Assembly (NCBI RefSeq): GCF_009389715.1
Contig: NC_052407.1
Span: forward strand, 4,591,154 to 4,655,153
DNA: 64,000 nucleotides
From: Phoenix dactylifera
Lineage: Eukaryota; Streptophyta; Magnoliopsida; Arecales; Arecaceae
Reading direction: 5' to 3'
Position 1 is the first letter of the stretch; every line of letters begins with the position of its first letter. Positions 11,088 through 23,749 of this stretch are shown here, piece by piece. The notes beneath the pieces were generated by a model. It did not search any database and was not told the DNA's origin. It was given only the letters and a program-made list of their open reading frames with translations. The position numbers and the translations under genes are program-made.

Positions 11088-12903
11088 CATCTCTCTGAGA
11101 CAATATATGATGTGATTAATAAAATTAATGTTTGATTGCCTTGTCAAAAATGTGGAAGATAAGATTTGGATATGGAAGTTGGTATCTATATACATAGGAT
11201 CCCAAGAATATTAATTCTAGTTATCTTGAAGATTATATAAAGACCAAGCTCAATTTACATCAAGTGGTTCTCTAGTGTTGAATGTTGATCTTATACGATT
11301 TTTGTAGCTTCGGATTTTTAAATGATTTCATTCTATCTTCTCAAACTCAAATAATTTGATTTTAAAGCAGGGAAAGATGCTTAATCCTGCATGCATAGCT
11401 TGTGCACGAGTTGAAATAGGTAGTCTGCAGATTTTACACAAAGCTGGTATCTTGAATCTAAGTAATTAATGCCTCAAACAGGGAGTTCTGGTTAATTTTG
11501 GTCAAATATAAGCCGCCTAACCTGAAGTTAGCTGCCATCATGACTTCACAGGAAGCTTGTACCTTAGGGACTGTTCAGTAATCATTTCATATTTACATGC
11601 AGATACTTCTAAGTAATCATTTCTCAAATAGTTATAAGGTTAAGATGGAAAATTTTGTCGAATTCATACCCATCCAGGAACATGGAAATCTCGTATAAAA
11701 CCATTTTACTTTTCTTCTTGTTCTCCCGAACTAAACTTTACACAAGGCAATGTGAGGCCTATATGTAATTTAAGTTTTAATCCAACTGCAGTTTATGGTT
11801 AAAGGGATGTCTAGCAGCGTAAGCTCCAGATTTCACCTTTATTAATTTTGAGCAACTTAGCAATCACAAAGTTAAAAAGGGGGAAAACATCGAAACATTT
11901 AAGACTCTGAATGCTTCCATAGTGGATGCCACACAAAATTTATGCATGTGATGGCCCAGTCACTGTATTGCATGATGACGGGTTATTGCTAATACACTGA
12001 GGTGTTCATACATGCAGTATGAGGGCATACATTGAGAAATCAAATTGATTTGAAAGCAATATGCAAAAGGAAAGAGAAGGCACATAACCAATAAAAACAG
12101 CGCAGTACGACAGCCATACTCTCTTCTTTCTTCTTATTGATGACTCTTAAATGTAAGAATTATCTTATATCAAAAGAGATATAGAGATAAACCTTCTTGC
12201 ATAAAGAATTGAGAAGTTTGTGCTACATTAGGTGAAAGTGACACTTCATAACAGTAATTTTTACTCAACCATGACCTTGAGGAGATCTTTCAAAAAAAAA
12301 ACATTGTCTAGAAGGCAAGGCAACTAGGATAAGGCAACAGTTACACTTATTAGAAAGGCTTAAGCTAATTTTTTTGCATATTGTGTTTAAGCATCTATCC
12401 GCTTGATTGTTCCAACAAATTTAGTAGGAAAAGGCAAGACAACCCTTTCGCATTGCGAATCATGCATGCAAAATTTGAAGCAAAGTATACCGACACTATA
12501 GACCGTATCAGTAAGGTATAAGAATGGTACAGTTGGTATGGTATACCCCTATACCAACACATGGTACACTATTAGAGATGAGACAACAACTGTACCATGT
12601 GTTAGTATTGTACTGAGCCCTATCTTACAGGTATAGTATGATATGCATGGTATCGAGTAGTATGGGTTAGTACAACGAAAAATTGAAATTTAGCAAAACC
12701 AAAGGATTAGATTATGGAAACTTTCACATGAACAAGATATCTATTTCAAGATTATGATCATCATGAAATTTTAACTAGTGATTAGGGTGAAGGCATTTCG
12801 GTAATATGGATTTCAGTAATAGATGTGTTCATCTTGTTTTAGGTACAACATGCAAATCTTAGAAATATGTTTAGGTAACGAATTCAAGCTTTCTCCAATT
12901 CTC
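10857..12903. other. 3' flank of AKR copy 1; duplicated up to 11749
   Basis: 10857-11749 is matched nearly base for base downstream of copy 2 (29685-30587), showing that the duplication included about 0.9 kb of 3' flank. A short CT/GT microsatellite sits at 11044-11082. After 11750 the match breaks because copy 2 carries foldback elements there; TTTAAGTTTTAATCCAA (11768) reappears at 31669. No gene was seen in 11750-12903. Confidence 0.7.
12490..12670. repeat. Foldback (MITE-like) repeat built on GGTAC/GTATGG motifs
   Basis: ATACCAACACATGGTAC and GTACCATGTGTTAGTAT face each other across a short loop, with further GGTATGGTATAC-type repeats on both sides. The inverted structure without coding potential suggests a small non-autonomous transposon; its exact ends are unclear. 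Confidence 0.45.
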
Positions 12904-13669
12904 TGTTAGAAGTATGCCCTAGAAGCCAATTTGGTTGATGCATTATTTTGTTTTGGGACATAAATTTGTATTTGACCTAATTATGAATTTATTAAGTTGG
13001 GCATTCGTTTCATTTATGTTCTTATGTATCCATGAATCATCCAAGAAATTAATAAGATGATGACGTATATTCTCAAAAGTTGAAAATTTGATGCATGTGT
13101 CATTAGTGATTAATTTCTGAATTGCTCCAGATCGATGGATCATTATGAGAACGGTGATCGATCCACTGAGATAAGTGCACAGATTACTTTCTTTGATGGA
13201 CGAGTCTTGAGTCTATAGTATGGGGACACTGGAGTGATTGTGCAAGTGCTTATCAGAGAACAAGGGTACTAAGCAAGACTATAGCAAGTAGTCACTTGGA
13301 TGTCTATCCACTTGTCAGTGACTTACTTGATGCTGTAGTTGTATGACTGATCCTTTGACCTGCGTTGCCTCGGCTATTCACAATGAGGTTGCTGTAGTTT
13401 GACGAGCACATAAACATGGGCCCTATCCATCAGGATCCTTGTTGTGCAGATTGGCTGCAGTAGGTTCATTATAGGAGTAGGGGTGCATCTAGGTGAAATC
13501 TATCAACCTTAATAGATTAGAAGAGATCCTATGTGATTTATGAGACTGAGTTCATAAATCCTTGGCCAAGGTAGTTTTTGGAAAAAGAGTTTTTCAATCT
13601 CGAACTAAAGTCGAATAAATCTTGACATATGACAGATGATGGAATTTGACGAGTTATCCATGACCTCCA
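12904..13669 (+). mobile_element. Outer copia LTR, left part (interrupted by the inner element)
   Basis: It begins TGTTAGAAGTATGCCC, the same terminus as the inner element's LTRs, and follows their sequence to CATGACCTCCA. There the inner copia element starts. The continuation of this LTR (CATCCTGTCGAAATCCACG) resumes at 23750. The two parts together give about 2.29 kb, matching the 2.33 kb of the inner 5' LTR. Confidence 0.8.
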
Positions 13670-16002
13670 TGTTAGAAGTATGCCCTAGAAGCCAATTTGG
13701 CTGACGCATTATTTTATTCTGGGACATAAATTTGTACTTTACCTAATTATAAATTTATTAATTTGGGCATTCTTTTCATTCATGTTCTTATGTGTCCATG
13801 AATCGTCCAATGAATTAATAAGATGATGACGTATATTCTCAAGAGTTGAGAATTGAGGCATGTGTCATTGGCGATTAATTCCTGAATTGCTCCTGATCGA
13901 TGGATCATCACGAGGACGGTGATTGATCTGCTGAGATTAGTGCACATATTGCTTTCTTTGATGGACGAGTTTTGGGCCACAGTGTAGGAACACTGGAGCA
14001 ATTGTGCAAGTGCTTGTTAAAGAACAAGGGTACTGAGCGTGACCAAGATAAGAAGTCACTTGGACGTCTATCCACTCGTCAGTGACTTGCTTGATGTTGC
14101 AGTAGTGTGACTGGTCCTTTGACCTGCGATGCTTCGGCTACTCATAGTGAGGTTATTATAGTTTGATTGCACATATACATGGTCTCTAGCTATATGGGTC
14201 CATGCAGTGTAGATTGGCTGCAGTAGGTTCACTGTAGGAGTAGGGTATGCACCTATAAGGAATCTATCGACCTTGATAGATAAGGAGAGATCCTATGTGA
14301 TTTATAAGACTGAGTTCGTAAGACCTCGACCGGGGCAGATTGTACAGTGGAGAAAAAGTTTTCCACTCTCAAGCTTAAGTTGAATAAATCTTGACATATG
14401 ACAGGCAATGGGGTTTGACGAGTTGTCCATGACCTCCGCCCTGTAGGGATCGACGATAGAAGGACTGTATCACACGATAACTGCACCTAGAGGTTCACCA
14501 TTCTATTCTGCTAGGTAGCCACTACATGCTGCTAGGTGTCACTGGTGGATGGTGGGACTCACAGGGATTATCTCGATGATCGATAAACCCTAATGAGTAG
14601 AGTTGGAATCGTTCCGACCCATTGAAAGAAGTTTTCAATGATATTGTGATAGAGATCACAATATATCTCACTACCAGTCAGAATAGAACCTATGGGGTCA
14701 CACACACTAGAGGCATTGACCGATCCGATGGTTGAATCGTGATTAGAAATCACAAGTAATCAATTCGATTGATAATCAGTTGAAGAAGGAACAATAGAAT
14801 TAATTAATTGGACTTAAACACAAATCCTACTTCGAGTAGGATTCCTAGAGTCCTATTTGGATTAGGACTGAAAATCCTATTTGGAGTAGGACTGGGATTC
14901 CTACTTGGAGTAGGATTTCTACAATCCTAATTAGATTAGGAGTTTTGAATTAAATTTGGATTCCTACTTGGAGTAGGATTTTCAGAGTCCTAATCGGATT
15001 AGGACTTCAGATTCAAATTAGAGTCCGAATTGGATTAGGACTAAAATTAAATAAGTCCTAATTCGATTAGAGTTTCTTAAGTTCTAATTAATTATTAATC
15101 TAATGAATCAACATGACTCCTAATTGGGTTAGGATTGAAGAGTTCAATTGAGTCATGGAGTTCTAATTGGATTAGGACTAGTATAGATTGAACCCAATTA
15201 ATTCATAATTTGGTTAAACCCTAATTGGATTAGGACTAAACCAAATAGGAGCCTCCTAATCCTCCTTAGGAAACACAAGAAGGAAGGGATCACGCCCCTC
15301 CTCCTTTTCTTTGTTGGTGCGGCAACACAAGAGGGGCCGACGCCCCTCTTGGTAAAAGATCAAGGGCTCCTAAATTGTAGGAGCCTTAGATATCTATAAA
15401 AGGGGACTTGGGCGGCACCTAGGGCATTCATGTGAAGCCCTCCTCCTCTCCAACTCGTGGCCTCCCTTCTCCTCCTCTTGTTTCAGCCGCAGGCAAGGGA
15501 ACCAAAAAGGAAGTGTTGGCGGCCCTCTTCTTCCTCCTCCGTTTGGGATCCAACGCAAGGGAAAGCAAAGGCTGCATCTAGCCTTTTGGATCTTCTCCCT
15601 TGATCCCTTCTTCTTCTTCCTCCTCCCTCTAGCATTCAAGGGTTGATTGAAAGGGAGGTGATCAGCCATCAAAGTTGTCTCTGCAAGGGAGCTAGCACCT
15701 CGGGGAGACAAAAAAAAAGCTTGGATCGGTTTCTACTTCGTGTGGATACCCGTAGAGGCCGGACACTTGAACGGCTTCAAAGGAACCTTCTTCCAAAATC
15801 ACAATCATCAGTTTGCGGTGATCATCTACCCGCACAAAGGTGAAGATCTGATCTTCCTAATGTTTTAAAAGTTTTTAATCCTTATCTAACTATGAACGGT
15901 TTTTGAACAACATTCATGCGATGAACGGTTGATCCCGCGCATGCCTCTTCCGCTGCATCTGAATTTCTAAAAAATTTTCTGTGCCATGGGCAGGTTCTAA
16001 CA
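13670..16002 (+). repeat. 5' LTR of copia A
   Basis: Ends are TGTTAG and CTAACA. A TATA box (TATAAAAG, 15395) lies about 600 bp before the LTR end. 14820-15245 is a dense run of CCTAATTGGATTAGG-type palindromes. A GC-rich leader with CTTCCTCCTCC runs follows the TATA box. Confidence 0.85.
14820..15245. repeat. Cluster of short palindromes around CCTAATTGGATTAGG
   Basis: About a dozen units of AGTCCTAATTnGATTAGGAC or AATCCTACTTnGAGTAGGA, each a near-perfect inverted repeat of about 20 bp, are separated by 5-30 bases. The same cluster is present in the 3' LTR (22560-22985), and a thinner one in the outer LTR (24200-24395). Confidence 0.85.
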
Positions 16003-19000
16003 GTGGTATCAGAGCCTAGGCATCGTAGATTAAGGTAAGGATTAATTATTAATAGGCATCTTAGATCTGAAATTTAAAAGGTTATGCATGCTGAAAATTT
16101 TCTGCATGCAGATTTTTCAGGGTTGCTGATTTTTGCATGCTAATTTTTATGTGATAAATTGATGATTCTAATTGCATTATTAATGGGATTACAAAGTTTA
16201 GAATCATGATTAGCATGATCAGCAACCTATGTCATAACATAATCAATTAAGTTTCAGATCTGAAAAATATAATTGCTGCATGTGGTGATGATCATAGGAT
16301 TCAAACCCTTTTGATATCAAATATAATGACATGCGATGTGATCTGTAATATCATGTAATTTTTTAGATGCTTGCATGCATCTTATTTGATGTTTTGAGAG
16401 GTCTGCGTGCCTACTAAAAGGGGATGTAATTTATTATTATTTTTATTTTATATCTGGTTGTATTTCTGTGATGTGATGTACGTCAACGATCAAGTCGAAG
16501 ATAGTGCATGAGATGAACGGCGATCTAAGCGGTTGATGGCGATTGGATCAAGAGTTGATCAAGGATTGAATTAAGGAGGCTTGGAACCAATTCAAGAGTT
16601 GAAGACCAGTTGATCGATTGACGTGCATGTGCTTGTAATATGACCTAATTAGAATCCATGATCATCACCTATTTAAAGTTTAGCTTTATTTATTGCTGCG
16701 ATTATAACTGCCTGCGATGTGCCGTTTGCATGTGATGTGAATGAGAGCGGGGTGGATAAGTTTACATGTGATGTAGCAAATCCAATGAGACCTAAACTAA
16801 AACCTCCTCAATCAAGTCGATAGTGAACCAACATGAGCGAGTCATATTAGATTAATTGATCTAATTGGTATCTAGAAAAGCATGAAAGGTGGTTACTTAA
16901 TTAGGACCTTACTCTCTGAGTAAGGGGAGCCTCCCACCTGCTTACCTGGCCAATTGTTCGATTACCTCTTATGAAGAGCTCAAGGTTGCAAACACTAAGA
17001 CATGATTAACCAATATTAAGTCAATAGGTCTTTCACTGTAGTAGAGCTGCTAAGGTCTTTCTGATGTTGATTTGTCTCAGCTAGATACAGTGGGCAAGTT
17101 GCATCGGAGGGCTGAACCTCTCTATAGACATGAGATGTGGTAGGGTAAAGGTGGGGTTGGGCACCAATAACTGTTAGGTGAGGACCCAATGACGACTTTA
17201 TTTCTACGGTTATACGGTGGGTCTGACTTAACTAAGAAATGGGACCAATAACTGTTAGGTGAGGTCTTCATGGCTTAGAGACCAAGTTACAAGAGTTGTA
17301 CACTCATCCATTTATGTGTCACCAATAACTGTTAGGTGAGATGGCCTATAAATCGGTGGGATCGCAGTACCCACTAGAAACCCTAGTCATGTAGGATTTC
17401 CGTTTTCCTACCAGAGGAGTGTGAGGAATTCGAAAAAATAGTGGGAGGCACATTTGTTCTAAAAGACCCTAGAACAAATTAAGATCAAGTACAAAATTCT
17501 AACTAGAATCTTTACTCTCTGAGGATTATAATGTCAGCTTGTAGACTTTTAACTCATATCCTATAGAACAATCGTTTGACTAAACCCAATTATAAAGACT
17601 GGCTCAGCAAATTTCAAAATAGTTTTGAATTATGAGAAATTAGGGTATGTGCTAGACCATGGAATCCCCATATTACCAATCTGTCCGATCACTGATCAGC
17701 GTAAGATGCATGCCAAGTGGACGAACAATGACAATAAAGTTAGGTGCTACATAATGGCATCCATGTCCAATAAATTATAATGCCAGCATGAGAACATAAA
17801 GATTGCCAAGGACACATTAAATCACCTGCAAGAATTGTATGGTGATCAGAGTCACGCAGCTTGATTTGAAGTGTCCAAAAGGCTTTTCAAGGCCAAGATG
17901 CGCGATGGGCAGTCTGTCCATGATCATGGTTTGACCATGATAAAGGACTTAGAGAAGCTTGAGAAGCTCGATATGACCATGCACAAGGAATTGCAAACGG
18001 ATTTGATCCCACAATCCCTTCTAGCTTCATATGAACAGTTTTTAGTAAATTACCATATGAACAAGATTGTATGTACCAAAACAGAATTGTTAAATAAATT
18101 GGTAACTACCTTAGGGACCTTGAAGAGTTCAAGGGGCATCGTTCTCACTGTTGAGTTGGCTTCTACTTCCAAGAGAAAGTCTATTTGGAAGAAGAAGAAG
18201 CCTGCAAAGAAGCAAAAGACTGAGAAAATGCCAAGTAAGGAAGTTCCAAGAAAAAGACCAATTACAAGGAAAAGTGTTTCCATTGCATCATGGACAGCCA
18301 TTGGAAGAGGAACTGTCCTACATACATGGGAAGCATAAAGAACATGAAGGGTGACAGACCTTAAGAAGGTATGTTAGATATGCTCAGGATATTTAGGGAT
18401 TGTTACCTGTTGCTAGCAGAAATTTGATTTCTGTATCTTGTTTAGCACAGAAAGATTTTTATAAGACTACTGTTCCATTTATTTGAGAAATAAATTGGTT
18501 CAACGTGGTTTTATGATTGACAGTCTCTATCACATATATATGGATGTATCTGTGAATGTATCTGAGCAAACAGTAAATACTATAGGATCTAATAGATCCA
18601 GAAATGAGATAAATCTAAAGTATTTGTGGCACCTCAGGCTTGGCCATATAGAAGAAGATAGAATAAACAAATTGGAGAAACATGAGCTTTTTGGCTCATT
18701 GACTTTCGAGTCATATTCGATTTGTAAATTCTGCCTTCAAGGAAAGATGACCAAATTATCCTTTGTAGGACACAGGGAGGTCCACTGAAATTCTTACCCT
18801 AGTACACACTGATGTGTGTGGCCCATTCGATGTGCAGGCTAGGGGTTGTATTTTTTTACTTCATTTACCGATGATTACTCACGGTATGGATATGTGTATG
18901 ATACACAAATTTAAAACTTTTGAAAGGTTCAAAGAGTTGAGATATGAAGTAGAAAAATAAACAGAAAAACTCATTAAGGTTCTTCGATCAGATCGAGGAA

Positions 19001-21130
19001 GTGAATACCTTAGTGGAGAGTTCCGTGATTATCTCAAGGAGAATGGTATAGTTTCATAATGGACTCCTCCTGGTACACCTCAGCTCAACGGAGTGTCAGA
19101 GAGGAGGAATCGGACTCTATTGGATATGGTCCGGTCCATGATGAGCTTCACTGATTTACCCTTGTTTCTTTAAATAGATGCCCTATTTTCAGCTATTTAC
19201 TTATTGAATAGAATTTCCTCTAAAGTCCGTTCCTAACCATACCATATGAGATATGACATGGTAAGAAGCCGAGTCTTGGTAATCTCAAGATTTAGGGATG
19301 TCCAGCTCAACTCAAGCAACAACAGGCGGACAAGTTAGAGGATAGGACAATTGATGCTCGTTTTTATAGGATATCCTAAAGAGTCGTTAGGATACAACTT
19401 TTCATCCCGAAGGATTACAAAGTGTTTGTGAGCCTAGATGCTATCTTCATGGAAAATAGTTTATCCTTGACAGAGACAGTGGGAGGAAAATTGAGCTTGA
19501 AAAGAAGGTCTCTAAATAGCAACGAGCCATTGTGCCTATAGAACCTATTTATATTAAGCCAGTACACGTAGTACCTCCTCTACCTCGTAAATCTAGTAGG
19601 ATCTCCCGTCCGCCTGAAAGGTACTTAGGTATGCTTACAGAGGATGTAGAGGAAGTGTTCCTCATGGGAGATAGGGATCAAGGTAAGAATCCCAATACCT
19701 ACAACGAGGTGATGTTAGACATCGATTCCAAGAGATGGCTGGAAGCGATGAAGTCAGAGATGGACTCCATGCATTCCAACCGTCTGGACCTTAGTAGATC
19801 CACCAGAATGTATAATACCTATTGGGTGTAAATGGATCTACAAGAGGAAATTAAGTTTGGATGGCTAGGTAGAGACCTATAAGGCAAGGCTAGTGGTGAG
19901 AGGTTATAGTCAGTGCGAAGGTACTGATTATAAGGATACTTTTTTACCTCTAGCATTGCTAAAGTCCATTTGAATATTGCTTGCTGTTGCAGCATATCAT
20001 GATACTGTGATGGTGGTCACAAGGTCTGTAAGCTGCAAAGGTCCATCTACGGACAAATGCAAGTATCTCAGAGTTGGAACACTCGTTTCAACAATATAAT
20101 CAAATCGTTTGATTTCATCAAGAACGAAAAGGAATCATGTGTTTATAAGAAAGTTAGTGGGAGGGCTATTGCATTCTTCGTATTGTACATGGATGATATC
20201 CTTCAAATTGGGAATGATATTCCCATACTAACTTAGGTCAAGATTTGGTTGATATAGACCTTGGGAAAGCATCCTATATTTTGAATTAAGGTCTATAGAG
20301 ATAGATCTAAGAGGATGCTTGTCCTGTCACATAATATGAATATAGAGGGAGTGCTGAAGAGGTTCGGCATGGAAACCTCTAAAAGGGGATCATTACCCCT
20401 TAGGCATGGGATAAATCTCTCCAACAAGATGTGCCCCAACACATCTGAAGAGATTCAGCAGATGAGCAAGATCCCTTATGCTTCGGCTATGGGGAGCCTC
20501 ATATATACCATGCAATGTACGTGACTTGATATAGTACATGCTGTGAATGTCACGAGCATATATCAGTCAAATCCAGGCAAGAAGCGCAGGATAGCTATGA
20601 AGAACAGTCTTAAGTACTTGAGAAAAACTAAGGACATGTTCTTGGTTTTTGGAAGAAGATAACAGTTGAAGGTAGAAGGATGCACATATATTGATGATAG
20701 AAAGTCTACATCAGAATATGTGTAATGGTGGTTCAGTAAATTGGAAGAGTTCCAAACAACCGATATAGATTCTACCTTAGAAGCTGAATGTTAAGCCGTC
20801 TCTAAGGGTGCAGTGGAAACCTTTTGGTTTAAGAAGTTCATTGCAGAGTTAGGTGTAATGTCATCAGATGCCATAACACTCTACTGCGATAACAAAGGCA
20901 CCATAGCACTAGCTGAGGAGCCAAAGGTCTCACCAGAAATCGAAGCACATAAAGCGGCAGTTTAACCTAATAAGCGACTACTAAAAATAAGTAAAGGATC
21001 AAAGAGTAGACTCCATAAAAAATGTGGTGGACCCATTCACTAAGCAGATAAGTCAGCAGAAAACTGAAACGCATCTTGAGAAGATGGGGCTTAGGTTTAT
21101 GGCTGATTGGCTTTAGTGCAAGTGGAAGAT
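16003..21130 (+). pseudogene. Degenerate gag-pol of copia A
   Basis: Gag starts at about 17531 (MSACRLLTHIL, then LTKPNYKDWLSKFQ after a stop) and continues to about 18345. Its zinc knuckle is complete in one frame (CFHCIMDSHWKRNC, from 18275; CX2CX4HX4C). The protease block with DSG is missing. Pre-integrase (LWHLRLGHI, CKFCLQGKMTK) is at 18483-18780. Integrase, about 18790-19460, keeps VLRSDRGSEYLSGEF and then has stops. Reverse transcriptase, about 19690-20290, has lost its middle; LYMDDIL (20188) marks the catalytic box. RNase H remnants (STLEAEC, LYCDNKGTIALAEEP) are at 20660-20960. Multiple stops and frameshifts leave no usable polyprotein. The lineage within copia was not assigned. Confidence 0.85.
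17163..17340 (+). repeat. Three copies of ACCAATAACTGTTAGGTGAG in the leader of copia A
   Basis: The 20-base phrase occurs exactly at 17163-17182, 17244-17263 and 17321-17340, with unrelated spacers of 61 and 57 bases. It lies between the primer binding site and gag. Confidence 0.9.
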
Positions 21131-23749
21131 TGTTAGAAGCATGCTCTAGAAGCCAATTTGGCTGATGCATTATTTTATTCTAGGACATAAATTTGTACTT
21201 TACCTAATTATAAATTTATTAATTTGGGCATTCTTTTCATTCATGTTCTTATGTGTCCATGAATCGTCCAAGGAATTAATAAGATGATGACGCATATTCT
21301 CAAGAGTTGAGAATTTGAGGCATGTGTCATTGGTGATTAATTCCTGAATTGCTCCTGATCGATGGATCATCACGAGGACGATGATTGATCCGCTGAGATT
21401 AGTGCACATATTGCTTTCTTTGATGGACAAGTTTTGAGTCACAGTGTAGGAACACTGGAGCAATTGTGTAAGTGCTTGTTAGAGAACAAGGTTACTGAGC
21501 GTGACCAAGACAAGAAGTCACTTGGATGTCTATCCACTCGTCAGTGACTTGCTTGCCCCCCGGCCTTTCGTCTAGTTTAATTACCTCCTATTCCCCCCGA
21601 GGGGGGCTTCGGGGGGTAACGTTCCATAGCCTAAGGAAGGGGAGGGGGTTCGGGGGAGGGGAAACCATCCCATCCCCTGATATCCCGAAAGTTCCCGAAC
21701 CTAAGGTTACGAGGTTGGTCCTACGCAGGTACTTTTGAATTCAAAGGCAAAAGAGAAAAAGAGATTTGGGCACGACAGAGCACAATCGGCCCCTCTACGC
21801 CACCGGGATTTGTTTTTGAAGGAGGGTTAGCAGAATCCTAATCGATCCTGGGTCGTTGACCTGCGATGCTTCGGCTACTCATAGTGAGATTATTATAGTT
21901 TGATTGCACATATACATAGTCTCTAGCCATATGGGTTCATGCAGTGTAGATTGGCTGCAGTAGGTTCACTGTAGGAGTAGGGTATGCACCTATAAGGAAT
22001 CTATCGACCTTGATAGATAAGGAGAGATCCTATGTGATTTATAAGACTGAGTTCGTAAGACCTCGGCCGGGGCAGATTGTATAGTGGAGAAAAAGTTTTC
22101 CACTCTCAAGCTCAAGTCGAATAAATCTTGACATATGACAGGCGATGGGGTTTGACGAGTTATCCATAACCTCCACCCTGTAGGAATCCACGATAGAAGG
22201 ACTGTATCACACGATAACTGCACCTAGAGGTTCACCATTCTATTCTGCTGGGTAGCCACTACATGCTGCTAGGTGTCACTGGTGGATGGTGGGACTCACA
22301 GGGATTATCTCGATGATCGATAAACCCTAATGAGTAGAGTTGGAATCGTTCCGACCTATTGAAAGAAGTTTTCAATGATATTGTGATAGAGATCACAATA
22401 TATCTCACTACCAGTCAGAATAGAACCTATGGGGTCACACACACTAGAGGCATTGACTGATCCGATGGTTGAATCGTGATTAGGAATCACAAGTAATTAA
22501 TTCGATTGATAATCAGTTGAAGAAGGAACAATGGAATTAATTAATTGGACTTAAACACAAATCCTACTTCGAGTAGGATTCCTAGAGTCCTAATTGGATT
22601 AGGACTGGGAATCCTATTTAGAGTAGGACTGGGATTTCTACTTGGAGTAGGATTTCTACAATCCTAATTAGATTAGGAGTTTTGAATTAAATTTGGATTC
22701 CTACTTGGAGTAGGATTTTCAGAGTCCTAATCGGATTAGGACTTCGGATTCAAATTAGAGTCCTAATTGGATTAGGACTAAAATTAAATAAGTCCTAATT
22801 CGATTAGAGTTTCTTAAGTTCTAATTAATTATTAATCTAATGAATCAACATGACTCCTAATTGGGTTAGGATTGAAGAGTTCAATTGAGTCATAGTTCAT
22901 TCAAGTTCTAATTGGATTAGGACTAGTATAGATTGAACCCAATTAATTCATGATTTGGTTAAACCCTAATTGGATTAGGACTAAACCAAATAGGAGCCTC
23001 CTAATCCTCCTTAGGAAACACAAGAAGGAAGGGATCACGCCCCTCCTCCTTTTCTTTATTGGTGCGGCAACACAAGAGGGGCCGGCGCCCCTCTTGGTAA
23101 AAGATCAAGGGCTCCTAAATTGTAGGAGCCCTAGATATCTATAAAAGGGGACTTGGGCGGCACCTAGGGCATTCATGTGAAGCCCTCCTCCTCTCCAACT
23201 CGTGGCCTCCCTTCTCCTCCTCTTGTTTCAGCCGCAAGCAAGGGAAGCAAAAAGGAAGTGTTGGCGGCCCTCTTCTTCCTCCTCCGTTTGGGATCCAACG
23301 CAAGGAAAAGCAAAGGCTGCATCTAGCCTTTTGGATCTTCTCCCTTGATCCCTTCTTCTTCTTCCTCCTCCCTCTAGCATTCAAGGGTTGATTGAAAGGG
23401 GGGTGATCAGCCATCAAAGTTGTCTCTGCAAGGGAGCTAGCACCCCGGGGAGACAAAAAAAAAAGCTTGGATCGGTTTCTGCTTCATGTGGATACCCGTA
23501 GAGGCCGGACACTTGAACGGCTTCAAAGGAACCTTCTTCCAAAACCACGATCATCAGTTTGCGGTGATCATCTACCCGCACAAAGGTGAAGATCTAATCT
23601 TCCTAATGTTTTAAAAGTTTTTAATCCTTATCTAACTACGAACGGTTTTTTGAACAATGTTCATGCGATGAACGGTTGATCCTGCGCATGCCTCTTCCGC
23701 TGCATCTGAATTTCTGAAAAATTTTCTGCGGCATGGGCGGGTTCTAACA
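21131..23749 (+). repeat. 3' LTR of copia A, carrying a foreign 300-bp segment
   Basis: It matches the 5' LTR closely except that 25 bp of LTR (equivalent to 14094-14118) are replaced by 300 bp at 21556-21855. The TATA box is repeated near 23137 and the palindrome cluster at 22560-22985. It ends TTCTAACA at 23749. Confidence 0.85.
21556..21855. other. Organelle-like segment inside the 3' LTR
   Basis: The composition changes abruptly: C and G runs (CCCCCCGG, CCCCCCGAGGGGGG), then CGAACCTAAGGTTACGAGG and GGCCCCTCTACGCCACCGGG. The style is that of intergenic plant mitochondrial DNA, and nothing similar occurs elsewhere in the window. A 71-codon frame runs through its left part (21526-21738) but has no known domain. 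Origin as a nuclear insertion of mitochondrial DNA (NUMT) is an inference; plastid or other origin is possible. Confidence 0.5.

Larger units (their letters stand above)
13670..23749 (+). mobile_element. Full-length degenerate Ty1/copia retrotransposon A
   Basis: The 5' LTR is 13670-16002 (2333 bp) and the 3' LTR 21131-23749 (2619 bp, longer because of a 300-bp foreign segment). Both start TGTTAGAAG and end TTCTAACA. A primer binding site TGGTATCAGAGCC follows the 5' LTR at 16004, and a purine tract (AAGTGGAAGAT) precedes the 3' LTR. Domain order gag, integrase, reverse transcriptase, RNase H is that of Ty1/copia. The coding region has many stops and two large deletions, so the element is not autonomous. 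It sits inside a related LTR: GACCTCCA occurs just left of the element and again just right of it. Confidence 0.9.

Noticed and set aside
15394..15711. 105-codon minus-strand frame, also present at 23139-23456
   Set aside because: It is repeated only because it lies in both LTRs of copia A; it is antisense to the LTR and has no domain.
21526..21738. 71-codon frame through the organelle-like patch
   Set aside because: It starts in LTR sequence and has no recognisable domain; the interest lies in the DNA, not the frame.
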